DNA from: Bacteroidetes bacterium UBA7688
Lineage (GTDB): Bacteria; Bacteroidota; Bacteroidia; Chitinophagales; Chitinophagaceae
Assembly: GCA_002482815.1 (NCBI GenBank)
Contig: DLGS01000091.1
Coordinates: 1-6,259, forward strand
Length of the DNA: 6,259 nt
Direction of reading: 5' to 3'
The position numbers and the translations under genes were made by a program. Of this stretch, positions 1 through 6,259 are shown one piece after another. The notes beneath the pieces were generated by a model, which was not told the DNA's origin, did not search any database, and worked only from the letters and a program-made list of their open reading frames with translations. The first letter of the stretch is position 1, and each line of letters begins with the position of its first letter.

Positions 1-542
1 TAGCATAGAAGAACAGTTCCGCTTTTAAAGATTTTAGATGAAATAAGGTTCAGTGGCATTGGTTGTTTTACTCCGTTTAAAAGGGGCGTTCCGGCTCCGA
101 TGGCAATAGGATCTATCATTATCTGATATTCGTCAATCAGATTTTCCTCCGCAAGCTGAGTGAGCACAGAACCGCTGCCCAGCAGAGCAATGTTTTTTGC
201 CGAGTTTTCCTTTAGTTGTTTTGTATAAGTAATAATATTATCTCTGACAATGGTGGAATTGCTCCAGTCTGTTTCTTTCAGCGTTTTTGAAAAAACGATT
301 TTTTCTGCATCGTTCATTCCTTTTGCTACAATGGGGTCTTGCTCAATAGCCATAGGTGTCGGCCAGAATCCGGCCATCATTTCAAAGGTGGTTCTGCCAA
401 ATAGCAGAAGATTATCTTCGGCAAGCATCTCCTGTGAATATTTACTTTCTTCCGCGCCGTGCCGGTGCCAGCTGATATCATGATTGATTCCTTTGAAAAA
501 TCCATTCAGTGTTATGAAATTGAAAGCGGTAATTTTTGCCAT
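1..542 (-). CDS. Dihydrofolate reductase family protein (RibD C-terminal-like domain), 3' end cut by window edge
   Basis: A continuous minus-strand reading frame starts at ATG 542 (MAKITAFNFITLNGFF) and stays open to the left edge, giving 180 complete codons. It reads like the YwjB/YyaP-type DHFR-fold family throughout: an N-terminal strand with TLNGF, then HDISWHRHG, LLFGRTTFEMMAGFWPT, KIVFSKTL, the glycine-rich LLGSGSVLTQL expected near the NADPH site, and LIDEYQIMIDPIAIGAG. The last visible residues (GTVLLC, then a TA- codon) fit the closing strand, so probably only a few residues are missing. Family members are small soluble proteins, presumed NAD(P)H-dependent reductases of unknown substrate. 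This is not the classical FolA enzyme, and a role in folate synthesis should not be assumed. It is divergent from the efflux genes, and nothing visible ties it to them functionally. Confidence in the family is high; the specific function is unknown. Confidence 0.9.
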   Translation of the reverse strand, partial: MAKITAFNFITLNGFFKGINHDISWHRHGAEESKYSQEMLAEDNLLLFGRTTFEMMAGFWPTPMAIEQDPIVAKGMNDAEKIVFSKTLKETDWSNSTIVRDNIITYTKQLKENSAKNIALLGSGSVLTQLAEENLIDEYQIMIDPIAIGAGTPLLNGVKQPMPLNLISSKIFKSGTVLLC

Positions 543-722
543 AATAATATAATTATAGTGCAAAATAGCAGAACAAAAGTTGAAAGCAATGTGCAGAAAC
601 GACAATCTTAATGGCTGATTGCGTCAGTTTGTTTTTATAGAAAAAAAATACCACAACTTCGAAGAATTATAGTCCGCTCTTTGAATTTGTTATAGAACTC
701 CCAAAAAAACTAAATAGCCACA
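543..722. other. Divergent intergenic region between the reductase gene and the tetR operon
   Basis: This AT-rich spacer separates two divergent genes and should hold the promoter of the minus-strand reductase. On the minus strand just upstream of ATG 542 there are AT-rich promoter-like strings (CTATTTTGC and TATAAT, roughly 550-568). Neither exactly matches TAnnTTTG: the first is one base short. No promoter is therefore called. I see no RNA gene, no convincing hairpin terminator and no small coding frame with a credible start here. Confidence 0.5.
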
Positions 723-750
723 GGAAACGTTTTTTATAAAAAATGTTTCC
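723..750. promoter_or_regulatory. 28-bp palindrome, probable TetR-family operator
   Basis: The sequence reads GGAAAC-G-TTTTTTATAAAAAA-T-GTTTCC. Thirteen of the 14 symmetric pairs are complementary, and only the 729/744 pair (G against T) breaks the symmetry; the centre lies between 736 and 737. It ends one base before a -7 promoter element and lies just upstream of a TetR-family gene, so it covers the place where the -33 element would sit. TetR-family dimers or dimer pairs commonly bind palindromes of about 15 to 30 bp that overlap their own promoters, so autorepression and repression of the pump operon is the natural reading. The palindrome and its position are directly seen. Binding by the adjacent regulator is inferred. 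Confidence 0.7.
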
Positions 751-751
751 A

Positions 752-759
752 TAGTTTTG
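752..759 (+). promoter_or_regulatory. Bacteroidota-type -7 promoter element of the tetR-efflux operon
   Basis: TAGTTTTG is an exact match to the TAnnTTTG -7 consensus used by the Bacteroidota primary sigma factor. The -33 region falls inside the T-tract of the palindrome (about 729-735) and resembles the TTTG box only weakly. Transcription would begin around 764-768, at or just before the first possible start codons of the regulator gene. No other equally good match is seen nearer the downstream genes. Confidence 0.55.
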
Positions 760-766
760 CATCGTG

Positions 767-1399
767 ATGATGGAAGAAAATACAAAAATGATGGATGTGC
801 GTGTCAAAATCATGCATAGTGCTATCGAATTATTCAAGCAATACGGCTTCAAATCTGTAACGATGGATGATGTGGCCCGGCGGTCCGGTATTTCAAAGAA
901 AACCCTGTACCAGCATTTTGACAACAAAAATACCATAGTTACTGATTCTATGGTGTGGTATAAGGATACGATTTGTGAACGCTGTGACGCACTGCAGGCA
1001 GAGGCTGAAAATGCAGTGGAAGGTTTTGTAAAAATCAAAGCCAGTTTCGACAATCTTTATAAAGAAGTAAATCCGCTGATTATTTTCGAGTTGCAACGCT
1101 TTTATCCGGATGGATATGAGCAATTCCGTAAAAATATGGAAAGGGATGTCGCAACAGTGAAACGAAATCTTGATCAGGGTATTCTGGAAGGCAATTACAG
1201 GGCGGAAATTAATACTGAAATTCTTTCCCGTTTCCATATGGAGAGTTGTATGATGGTGATGATGCCAAATATGATTGTTCATGACAGATTCGACCTGCGA
1301 TTGGTAAATATGACCATTATGGAGCATTTTATGTATGGCATTATGACACCCAAAGGAGAAAAATTATACCGTAAATACAAAGAACAATACCTAAAGTAA
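767..1399 (+). CDS. TetR/AcrR family transcriptional regulator, probable local repressor of the efflux operon
   Basis: About 210 residues, the usual TetR-family length. The N-terminal DNA-binding domain is clear: a helix with IMHSAIELFKQYGFKSVTM (from about residue 15), then the helix-turn-helix DDVARRSGISKKTLYQHFDNK (about 34-54), whose GISKKTLYQHF recognition helix is typical of the family. Residues from about 59 onward form the helical ligand-binding and dimerisation domain, which has no recognisable specificity motif. Its C-terminal part (158-193) is unusually rich in methionine. The start is uncertain. GTG 764, ATG 767, ATG 770, ATG 788 and ATG 791 are all in frame. The predicted transcription start near 765 and a GGAAG stretch at 772-776 favour 788 or 791, which would still leave the DNA-binding domain intact. 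It is first in the operon, 9 bp before the TolC gene, and a 28-bp palindrome lies immediately upstream, which supports autorepression plus control of the pump. Confidence 0.92.
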   Translation: MMEENTKMMDVRVKIMHSAIELFKQYGFKSVTMDDVARRSGISKKTLYQHFDNKNTIVTDSMVWYKDTICERCDALQAEAENAVEGFVKIKASFDNLYKEVNPLIIFELQRFYPDGYEQFRKNMERDVATVKRNLDQGILEGNYRAEINTEILSRFHMESCMMVMMPNMIVHDRFDLRLVNMTIMEHFMYGIMTPKGEKLYRKYKEQYLK

Positions 1400-1408
1400 A
1401 AACAAATT

Positions 1409-2746
1409 ATGAGACGATTATTATCCCTTTTATTTTTATCCGTTTCCATTCTTCCACTTACGGCTGTTGCACAGGAAACAGTGCAGCTTAGTCTGAAGGA
1501 ATGTGTGGATTATGCCTTGAAAAATTCTGCAGCAGCAAAAAATGCCCAAATTGATGTGGAATTACAAAAGGCACAAAACGCCGAAGTAACCGGTAGTGCC
1601 TTACCTCAAATTAGTGGTGATGGCAGATACACGCAGTTTTTTGATGTACAGCAACAATTTTTGCCAAGTCAGTTTGCTGGTTTACCTCCGGGTGATTTTG
1701 TCCCTTTGGGCTTTTCCCCGAAACTGAGCAGTGTTGGCCAACTAAATGGTAGCCAGTTATTATTTAATGGTAGTGTCATCGTTGCTCTTCAGGCTCGCAA
1801 AACACTGATGGAACTAGCTCGCTACAGTGCCAGTATGAAGATGGAAGATATCCGCTACAATATACAGAAAGCATATTTCGGACTCATCATCGCCCACAGG
1901 CAATTTGATCTGATGAACAGCAGTCTGGAATTGTTGCGCAATACAACCCGCGATCTGCAAATCACCTATGAAAATGGAATGATTGAGAAGCTGGAAGTCA
2001 ACAGGATGGAAGTGCAGTTGAGCAATTTGCAGGCAGATAGTCTTGGCCTTGCCAATATGATTGACGTCAGTGAGCGCATGTTGAAATATACAATGGGCAT
2101 GGACCTGAATACGCCTATCAAACTTACTGATGATGGCATGCTGGAAAATCTGGAAGCGGCTAATGCACTTATTCTTCAGGATGTTCAATATGAAAACCGT
2201 TTAGGGTTTCAGTTGGCATCGACTTCATTACGGCTTCAACAATATGACCTGAAAAGATACCGCTACGAAGGTTTGCCAACCTTATCAGCTTTTGGAAGTA
2301 TCGGTTACAACAGGTCTGCCAACAAATTCGATGATCTGATCAACAAACCATATCCCGGATTTTCATTTGCTGGATTACAATTGAACGTTCCCATTTTTGA
2401 TGGTTTCCAGAGAAGAAGCAGAGTACGCTCTGCTAAACTGAAAGTGAAAAAAGCAGAAAACGATTTGGAAAACACAAAACTCGGAATCGATTTCCAGACC
2501 AAATCTGCAAGAGCTACCTTGACGAATTCATTGCAAACAATCGAAAGCAGAAAACGTACCATGGATTTAGCTAACAGTGTTCTGGATCTTTCAAAGAAAA
2601 AGTACAAAGCCGGTGTTGGCAGCAACCAGGATGTTGTGTTAGCTCAATCCGACTATTTGCAAGCACAGAACAATTATTTCGCTGCTCTGCAATCTGTTAT
2701 TAATGCGCAGGCTGATCTTCAAAAATCATTAGGCCTTTTAAAATAA
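1409..2746 (+). CDS. TolC family outer-membrane efflux protein
   Basis: The 445-residue product is of normal length for a TolC-family outer-membrane factor, which trimerises into a beta-barrel plus long periplasmic helical duct. It begins with a signal peptide: MRR, a hydrophobic stretch at residues 4-18, then AVA-QE with likely cleavage after residue 21. The mature N-terminus has the family opening LSLKECVDYALKNS. The internal duplication of the family is visible: QLLFNG (116-121) in the first half corresponds to VPIFDGF (327-333) in the second, each at the end of a barrel strand and before a long helix. The C-terminal helix includes YKAGVGSNQDVVLAQSDYLQAQNNY, a characteristic TolC pattern. 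It follows the regulator by 9 bp and precedes the adaptor by 35 bp, with no terminator seen in either gap, so co-transcription is likely. No Shine-Dalgarno is evident, only an A-rich leader, as is usual in Bacteroidota. No sign of damage. Confidence 0.95.
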   Translation: MRRLLSLLFLSVSILPLTAVAQETVQLSLKECVDYALKNSAAAKNAQIDVELQKAQNAEVTGSALPQISGDGRYTQFFDVQQQFLPSQFAGLPPGDFVPLGFSPKLSSVGQLNGSQLLFNGSVIVALQARKTLMELARYSASMKMEDIRYNIQKAYFGLIIAHRQFDLMNSSLELLRNTTRDLQITYENGMIEKLEVNRMEVQLSNLQADSLGLANMIDVSERMLKYTMGMDLNTPIKLTDDGMLENLEAANALILQDVQYENRLGFQLASTSLRLQQYDLKRYRYEGLPTLSAFGSIGYNRSANKFDDLINKPYPGFSFAGLQLNVPIFDGFQRRSRVRSAKLKVKKAENDLENTKLGIDFQTKSARATLTNSLQTIESRKRTMDLANSVLDLSKKKYKAGVGSNQDVVLAQSDYLQAQNNYFAALQSVINAQADLQKSLGLLK

Positions 2747-2781
2747 AATCACTTTAAAAAATCTCCCTCAAAATAAGAATA

Positions 2782-3882
2782 ATGAAACGAATCAGTACTA
2801 TCATAGCAGCGTCTATATTATTGGCATCCTGCGGTGGCGAAAATAAAGGCAACAAAGATGCAGAACTTGCGAAACTGAAACAGGAACGCGCTGCAATCGA
2901 TGCAAAAATAAAAACCCTTGAAGCAGAATCCGGCAAAAATAACCCACGTAAAGCCACAGCTGTTGCTGTAATGGAATTGACACCTGCTGATTTCAGCTCA
3001 TACATCGAAGTTCAATCTCAAATTGTTGGTGACGAAAACGTTCTGGCAACACCTCAGGCTCCGGGTGTGATTACCAGTGTAAATGTTCAATCCGGCCAAA
3101 AAGTTGGACGCGGGCAGGTTCTGGCAACATTGGATGCTGCTGCAATTGAGCAGCAAATCAAAGCTTCTGAGGTGCAGCTGACCTTGTTTAAATCTTTGTA
3201 TGAAAAACAAAATAACCTCTGGAAACAAAACATCGGTTCTGAGGTGCAGCTGATGCAGGCAAAAGCCCAATATGAAGGTGCAGCCAAACAAAAAGAAGCC
3301 TTGGTCGCTCAGCGCAATATGTACCGCATTGTCTCTCCGATTTCCGGAACAGTGGATAATGTTTCCCTGAAAACAGGTGATATGGCCAGCCCTGGCCAAA
3401 CCGGTATCCGCGTAGTAAGTTTTGATAAACTGAAAGCAGAAGCCAACCTTGGTGAAAACTATATCGGAAAGGTAAAAACGGGCGACAAGGTTACTTTGGT
3501 TTTCCCTGACCTGAATGATTCTATCGTTACTAAAATCAATTACGTTGCCAAGCAGGTTGACCCGGTTTCACGTGCATTCCTGGTTCAAATCAGATTGGGT
3601 AACAACTCAAAAATCTATCCGAACATGTCCTGTAAAATGAAAATCTCCAATTACGAACACAAAAACGCTTTGGTTGTTCCGGTGCAGGTTATTCAGAATA
3701 CGGCTGCAGGTGAAATGCTCTACGTGGCTGAAGGAAACAAAGCCAAATCAGTATTGGTAAAAACCGGAAAAAACTCAAATGGTTTAGTTGAAGTGCTGGA
3801 AGGCTTGAAAGCCGGAGATAAAATCATTACAGAAGGTTTTGGTGATATCGATGAAGGAGAAACGATTATTATTCAGAAATAA
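2782..3882 (+). CDS. RND efflux periplasmic adaptor subunit (membrane fusion protein, HlyD/AcrA family), lipoprotein
   Basis: 366 residues, normal for an RND adaptor, which links the inner-membrane permease to TolC across the periplasm. The N-terminus is a lipoprotein signal ending in the lipobox LLASC, so Cys17 should be lipid-modified. A charged helix, probably coiled coil, follows at about 25-50. The two halves of the lipoyl domain are seen at about 94-118 (GVITSVNVQSGQKVGRGQVL) and 182-205 (RIVSPISGTVDNVSLKTGD). Between them lies the alpha-hairpin that contacts TolC. Its tip carries K142, L146 and S153 in the spacing of the Arg-Leu-Ser (RLS) motif of AcrA-type adaptors, with Lys in place of Arg. 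The beta-barrel domain (about 206-290) and the membrane-proximal domain (from about 295, with NALVVPVQVIQN) complete the fold. The gene lies between TolC and permease genes, so it is almost certainly the adaptor of this pump. A 17-bp in-frame direct repeat sits within the hairpin coding region. Confidence 0.95.
   Translation: MKRISTIIAASILLASCGGENKGNKDAELAKLKQERAAIDAKIKTLEAESGKNNPRKATAVAVMELTPADFSSYIEVQSQIVGDENVLATPQAPGVITSVNVQSGQKVGRGQVLATLDAAAIEQQIKASEVQLTLFKSLYEKQNNLWKQNIGSEVQLMQAKAQYEGAAKQKEALVAQRNMYRIVSPISGTVDNVSLKTGDMASPGQTGIRVVSFDKLKAEANLGENYIGKVKTGDKVTLVFPDLNDSIVTKINYVAKQVDPVSRAFLVQIRLGNNSKIYPNMSCKMKISNYEHKNALVVPVQVIQNTAAGEMLYVAEGNKAKSVLVKTGKNSNGLVEVLEGLKAGDKIITEGFGDIDEGETIIIQK
3165..3253 (+). 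repeat. 17-bp in-frame direct repeat within the adaptor hairpin
   Basis: TTCTGAGGTGCAGCTGA occurs identically at 3165-3181 and 3237-3253. The two copies are 72 bp (24 codons) apart and in frame, and each encodes SEVQL, once on the ascending and once near the tip/descending side of the alpha-hairpin. It may be a trace of internal duplication or coincidence of sequence and codon choice. The residues between the copies are not themselves repeated. Confidence 0.6.
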
Positions 3883-3954
3883 TTCTGCCTAAACGAATCA
3901 AAGTATTTGCACCCATAATCATACTTCAACAATAAGAAAATAATCAATCTTCCG
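3883..3954. other. 72-bp gap between adaptor and permease genes
   Basis: This AT-rich spacer is longer than the others in the operon. It contains only a weak inverted repeat (AAGTAT at 3901-3906 and ATACTT at 3921-3926, loop of 14), with no GC-rich stem or T-run, so it does not look like a terminator. No exact TAnnTTTG element is seen. Read-through from the adaptor gene into the permease gene is the simplest view. Confidence 0.45.
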
Positions 3955-6259
3955 ATGAAAGATACTTTTAAAGAATTTAAGCCTTCCAGTTGGGCGATTG
4001 ATAACAGGACAGCGATTTATATCCTGACCGTTATCATTACACTGGTGGGTCTGATGGCTTACATCAGTCTGCCCAAAGAGCAATTTCCAGAAATTAAATT
4101 GCCACAAATTATTGTACAAACCATTTATCCCGGAACTTCTCCGGATAACATGGAAAACCTGGTGACCAAACCAATCGAAAAGGAAGTAAAAAACCTGACC
4201 GGTGTTAAGAAAGTTACCAGCAATTCGTTCCAGGATTATTCAGTTGTGATAGTGGAATTTAATACCGATGTGAAGGTGGACAAAGCTAAGCAGGATGTAA
4301 AAGACGCGGTGGATAAAGCCCGTACTGACCTGCCAAGTAATTTGCCAAACGAGCCTGAAGTAAAAGATATTGACCTCTCTGAAATGCCGATTTTGTATGT
4401 CAATATTTCAGGAAATTATGATCTGAACCGTCTGAAAAAATATGCGGACAGGGTACAGGATGAAATTGAAGAATTGAAAGAAATCAAGCGCGTGGATATG
4501 GTAGGTGCCTTAGAGCGCGAAATCCAGATCAATGTAGACCTGTTCAAAATGCAGGGCGCCGGAATGACTTTCAATGATATTGAAAATACGGTGGCTTACG
4601 AAAACTTTTCGGCAACAGCCGGTGAAGTGGCAATGAACCGCCAGAAGCGTATCCTGAGCATCCGTCACGAGTTTAGTTCTGCATCGCAGATTGGTGATTT
4701 GATTGTACGTAACCAACAAGGCAAATCTATTTACCTGAAAGATATCGCAGATGTTCGCGACAATTTTGAAGAACAAAAGAGCTATGCCCGTCTTGATGGT
4801 AAAAATGTAATTACCCTTAACGTCATTAAAGCAAAAGGACAAAACCTGATTGACGCTTCTGAAAAGATTGAGAAGCTGATGGAGAAAATGCACGAAGAGG
4901 AATTACCTAAAGATCTGAGCATCGTTATTACCGGCGATCAGTCTGATTCTACGAAAACCACTTTGCATGATCTGATCAATACCATTATTATTGGTTTTAT
5001 ACTGGTAACGATTATTCTGATGTTCTTTATGGGAGTGACCAACGCCTTATTCGTGGCGATGTCGGTTCCTTTGTCTTGTGCCATTGCATTTCTTGTATTG
5101 CCGGGTATCGGATTTACGCTGAACATGATTGTATTGTTCTCGTTCCTGCTCGCACTCGGGATAGTCGTCGATGATGCCATTGTGGTGATAGAGAATACAC
5201 ATAGGATATTTGACAACGGAAAAGTGCCGATTAAGAAAGCTGCGAAACTGGCTACAGGTGAGGTTTTCCTTCCTGTATTATCCGGAACGGTTACCACATT
5301 GATTCCATTTATTCCTTTGGCTTTCTGGAAAGGTGTAATCGGAAGCTTCATGTTCTTCCTGCCGATCACTTTGATTATTACCTTGGTTGCTTCATTGCTG
5401 GTTGCTTACATTATCAATCCGGTTTTTGCGGTGGACTTTATGAAACCGCACGATGCCACAGATACCGGTAAACGCAAATGGAGCAAGAAGGATAAAATTG
5501 TGATGATTATTTTCCTTTCTGTCATTGCCATTGCTTATGTCTTCCAATCATGGGGCTTTGGTAACTTCCTGATTTTCCTGTATGGTTTTGTCTTGCTGGA
5601 AAAATTTGTTTTCGAAAAATGGATTCATACTTTCCAGAACAAAACATGGCCTGCATTCCAGGATTGGTATACCAAATGGCTGAAACGATCTCTGGCCCAT
5701 CCGGGAAAGACCTTATTAATCATGGCAGGTGTTTTCATCTTCGCTATTGTGTTGATGAGTGTACGCAAACCTAAAGTGGTATTCTTCCCGAGTGGTGAAC
5801 CAAACTTCACTTATGTATACCTGAATATGCCGGTAGGTACGGATCAGGCTTATACCAACACCGTATTGAGCAAACTCGAAGACCGTGTTTACAAGGCATT
5901 GGATATAGATTTGAAAACCGGAAAGAAAAACCCTGCAGTGAAGTCAGTAATTTCTAACGTAACGGTTGGTGCGATTGATCCGAACAGTGGTGAGGTGGGT
6001 GATTTTCCGAATAAAGGGAAGATTACTGTAGCCTATGTCGAGTTTGCAAAACGAAAAGGCATTTCAACCGCAGATATGATGGAGCGTATCCGCAAAGCTG
6101 TACAAGGTGTGCCGGGTGCTGAAGTGACCGTGGATAAAGAAAGTGGAGGACCGCCCTTGCCGAAACCAATTGTGATTGACATCTCGGGTGACAACCTGGA
6201 TTCTTTGATGGTTGCTTCTGAAAATGTGAAACGATTCCTCGAACAAAAACAAATTGCCG
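3955..6259 (+). CDS. Efflux RND transporter permease subunit (AcrB-like, HAE-type), 3' end cut by window edge
   Basis: An open frame from ATG 3955 (MKDTFKEFKPSSWAIDNR) runs 768 codons to the right edge. Full RND permeases are usually 1,000 to 1,150 residues, so about a quarter to a third is missing. The protein is a trimeric proton-driven inner-membrane pump. Visible parts are TM1 (about 20-38), the first porter/docking domain (about 40-335, with YPGTSPDNMENLVTKPIE), TM2 (339-359), TM3 (363-383), TM4 (391-412), TM5 (438-458), TM6 (466-488), TM7 (about 586-602) and the start of the second periplasmic domain (FFPSGEPNFTYVYL from 610). TM4 has GIVVDDAIVVIEN with D406 and D407, matching the proton-relay Asp pair of AcrB. 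A Gly instead of the second Asp, as in heavy-metal pumps, is absent, so a drug or hydrophobic-compound role is favoured. The TM10 lysine lies outside the window. Two extra hydrophobic segments (515-530 and 535-553) lie between TM6 and TM7. Confidence 0.95.
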   Translation, partial: MKDTFKEFKPSSWAIDNRTAIYILTVIITLVGLMAYISLPKEQFPEIKLPQIIVQTIYPGTSPDNMENLVTKPIEKEVKNLTGVKKVTSNSFQDYSVVIVEFNTDVKVDKAKQDVKDAVDKARTDLPSNLPNEPEVKDIDLSEMPILYVNISGNYDLNRLKKYADRVQDEIEELKEIKRVDMVGALEREIQINVDLFKMQGAGMTFNDIENTVAYENFSATAGEVAMNRQKRILSIRHEFSSASQIGDLIVRNQQGKSIYLKDIADVRDNFEEQKSYARLDGKNVITLNVIKAKGQNLIDASEKIEKLMEKMHEEELPKDLSIVITGDQSDSTKTTLHDLINTIIIGFILVTIILMFFMGVTNALFVAMSVPLSCAIAFLVLPGIGFTLNMIVLFSFLLALGIVVDDAIVVIENTHRIFDNGKVPIKKAAKLATGEVFLPVLSGTVTTLIPFIPLAFWKGVIGSFMFFLPITLIITLVASLLVAYIINPVFAVDFMKPHDATDTGKRKWSKKDKIVMIIFLSVIAIAYVFQSWGFGNFLIFLYGFVLLEKFVFEKWIHTFQNKTWPAFQDWYTKWLKRSLAHPGKTLLIMAGVFIFAIVLMSVRKPKVVFFPSGEPNFTYVYLNMPVGTDQAYTNTVLSKLEDRVYKALDIDLKTGKKNPAVKSVISNVTVGAIDPNSGEVGDFPNKGKITVAYVEFAKRKGISTADMMERIRKAVQGVPGAEVTVDKESGGPPLPKPIVIDISGDNLDSLMVASENVKRFLEQKQIA

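Noticed and set aside
250..483. Plus-strand open frame of 77 codons
   Set aside because: It lies antisense inside the well-supported reductase gene on the minus strand and its translation resembles no known family.
603..621. Small inverted repeat CAATC/GATTG in the divergent spacer
   Set aside because: Five-base arms with a 9-base loop are expected by chance in a spacer of this size.
667..1053. Minus-strand open frame of 128 codons crossing the tetR start and the palindrome
   Set aside because: It begins inside the DNA-binding-domain coding sequence of the regulator and runs through the promoter region; its translation looks like antisense of a real gene.
2734..2781. Possible terminator between the TolC and adaptor genes (AGGCCTTTTAAAAT and nearby A-tracts)
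   Set aside because: No GC-rich stem followed by a T-run on the coding strand is present; it is simply AT-rich sequence.
3901..3926. Inverted repeat AAGTAT/ATACTT before the permease gene
   Set aside because: Six AT-rich pairs with a 14-base loop are too weak for a terminator and could easily occur by chance.
893..5810. Several minus-strand open frames of 60-145 codons across the efflux genes
   Set aside because: All are antisense to genes with clear protein-family identity, and none shows a recognisable domain or start context.
3955..6259. Heavy-metal (CzcA/CusA-type) assignment of the permease
   Set aside because: The TM4 motif has DDA rather than the DGA expected for heavy-metal RND pumps, so the drug/hydrophobic-compound class fits better.
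1..6259. Mobile element, CRISPR array, tRNA or rRNA
   Set aside because: No transposase, terminal repeats, spaced repeat array or structural RNA sequence was seen anywhere in the window.

Overview
The window looks like chromosomal DNA from a member of the Bacteroidota. Three things point there: AT-rich gene starts without clear Shine-Dalgarno sequences, a TAnnTTTG-type -7 promoter element, and permease and reductase sequences that read like Bacteroidota family members. The genus cannot be fixed from the sequence alone.

Layout: positions 1-542 (minus strand) hold the 5' 180 codons of a dihydrofolate-reductase-fold (RibD C-terminal-like, YwjB/YyaP type) protein that runs off the left edge. A divergent intergenic region of about 220 bp follows (543-766). 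Its right part carries a near-perfect 28-bp palindrome (723-750) directly abutting a Bacteroidota-type -7 element (752-759). Four plus-strand genes follow in one direction: a TetR/AcrR-family regulator (about 767-1399), a TolC-family outer-membrane factor (1409-2746), an RND periplasmic adaptor lipoprotein (2782-3882), and an RND efflux permease (3955 to beyond 6259, truncated at the right edge with 768 codons visible).

The four genes form a probable operon, with gaps of 9, 35 and 72 bp and no convincing terminator between them. Together they encode a full tripartite efflux pump: inner-membrane proton-driven RND permease, lipid-anchored adaptor, and outer-membrane TolC duct. The locally encoded TetR protein probably binds the palindrome and represses itself and the pump until a ligand releases it. 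The TM4 motif of the permease (GIVVDDAIVVIEN, with the Asp pair at residues 406-407) is of the drug/hydrophobic-compound (HAE-like) type rather than the heavy-metal type. The substrate cannot be told from sequence.

I do not see an undescribed system here; this is a recognisable efflux locus. The points most worth a second look are the operator-like palindrome, the pair of extra hydrophobic segments between TM6 and TM7 of the permease, and the uncertain start codon of the regulator.
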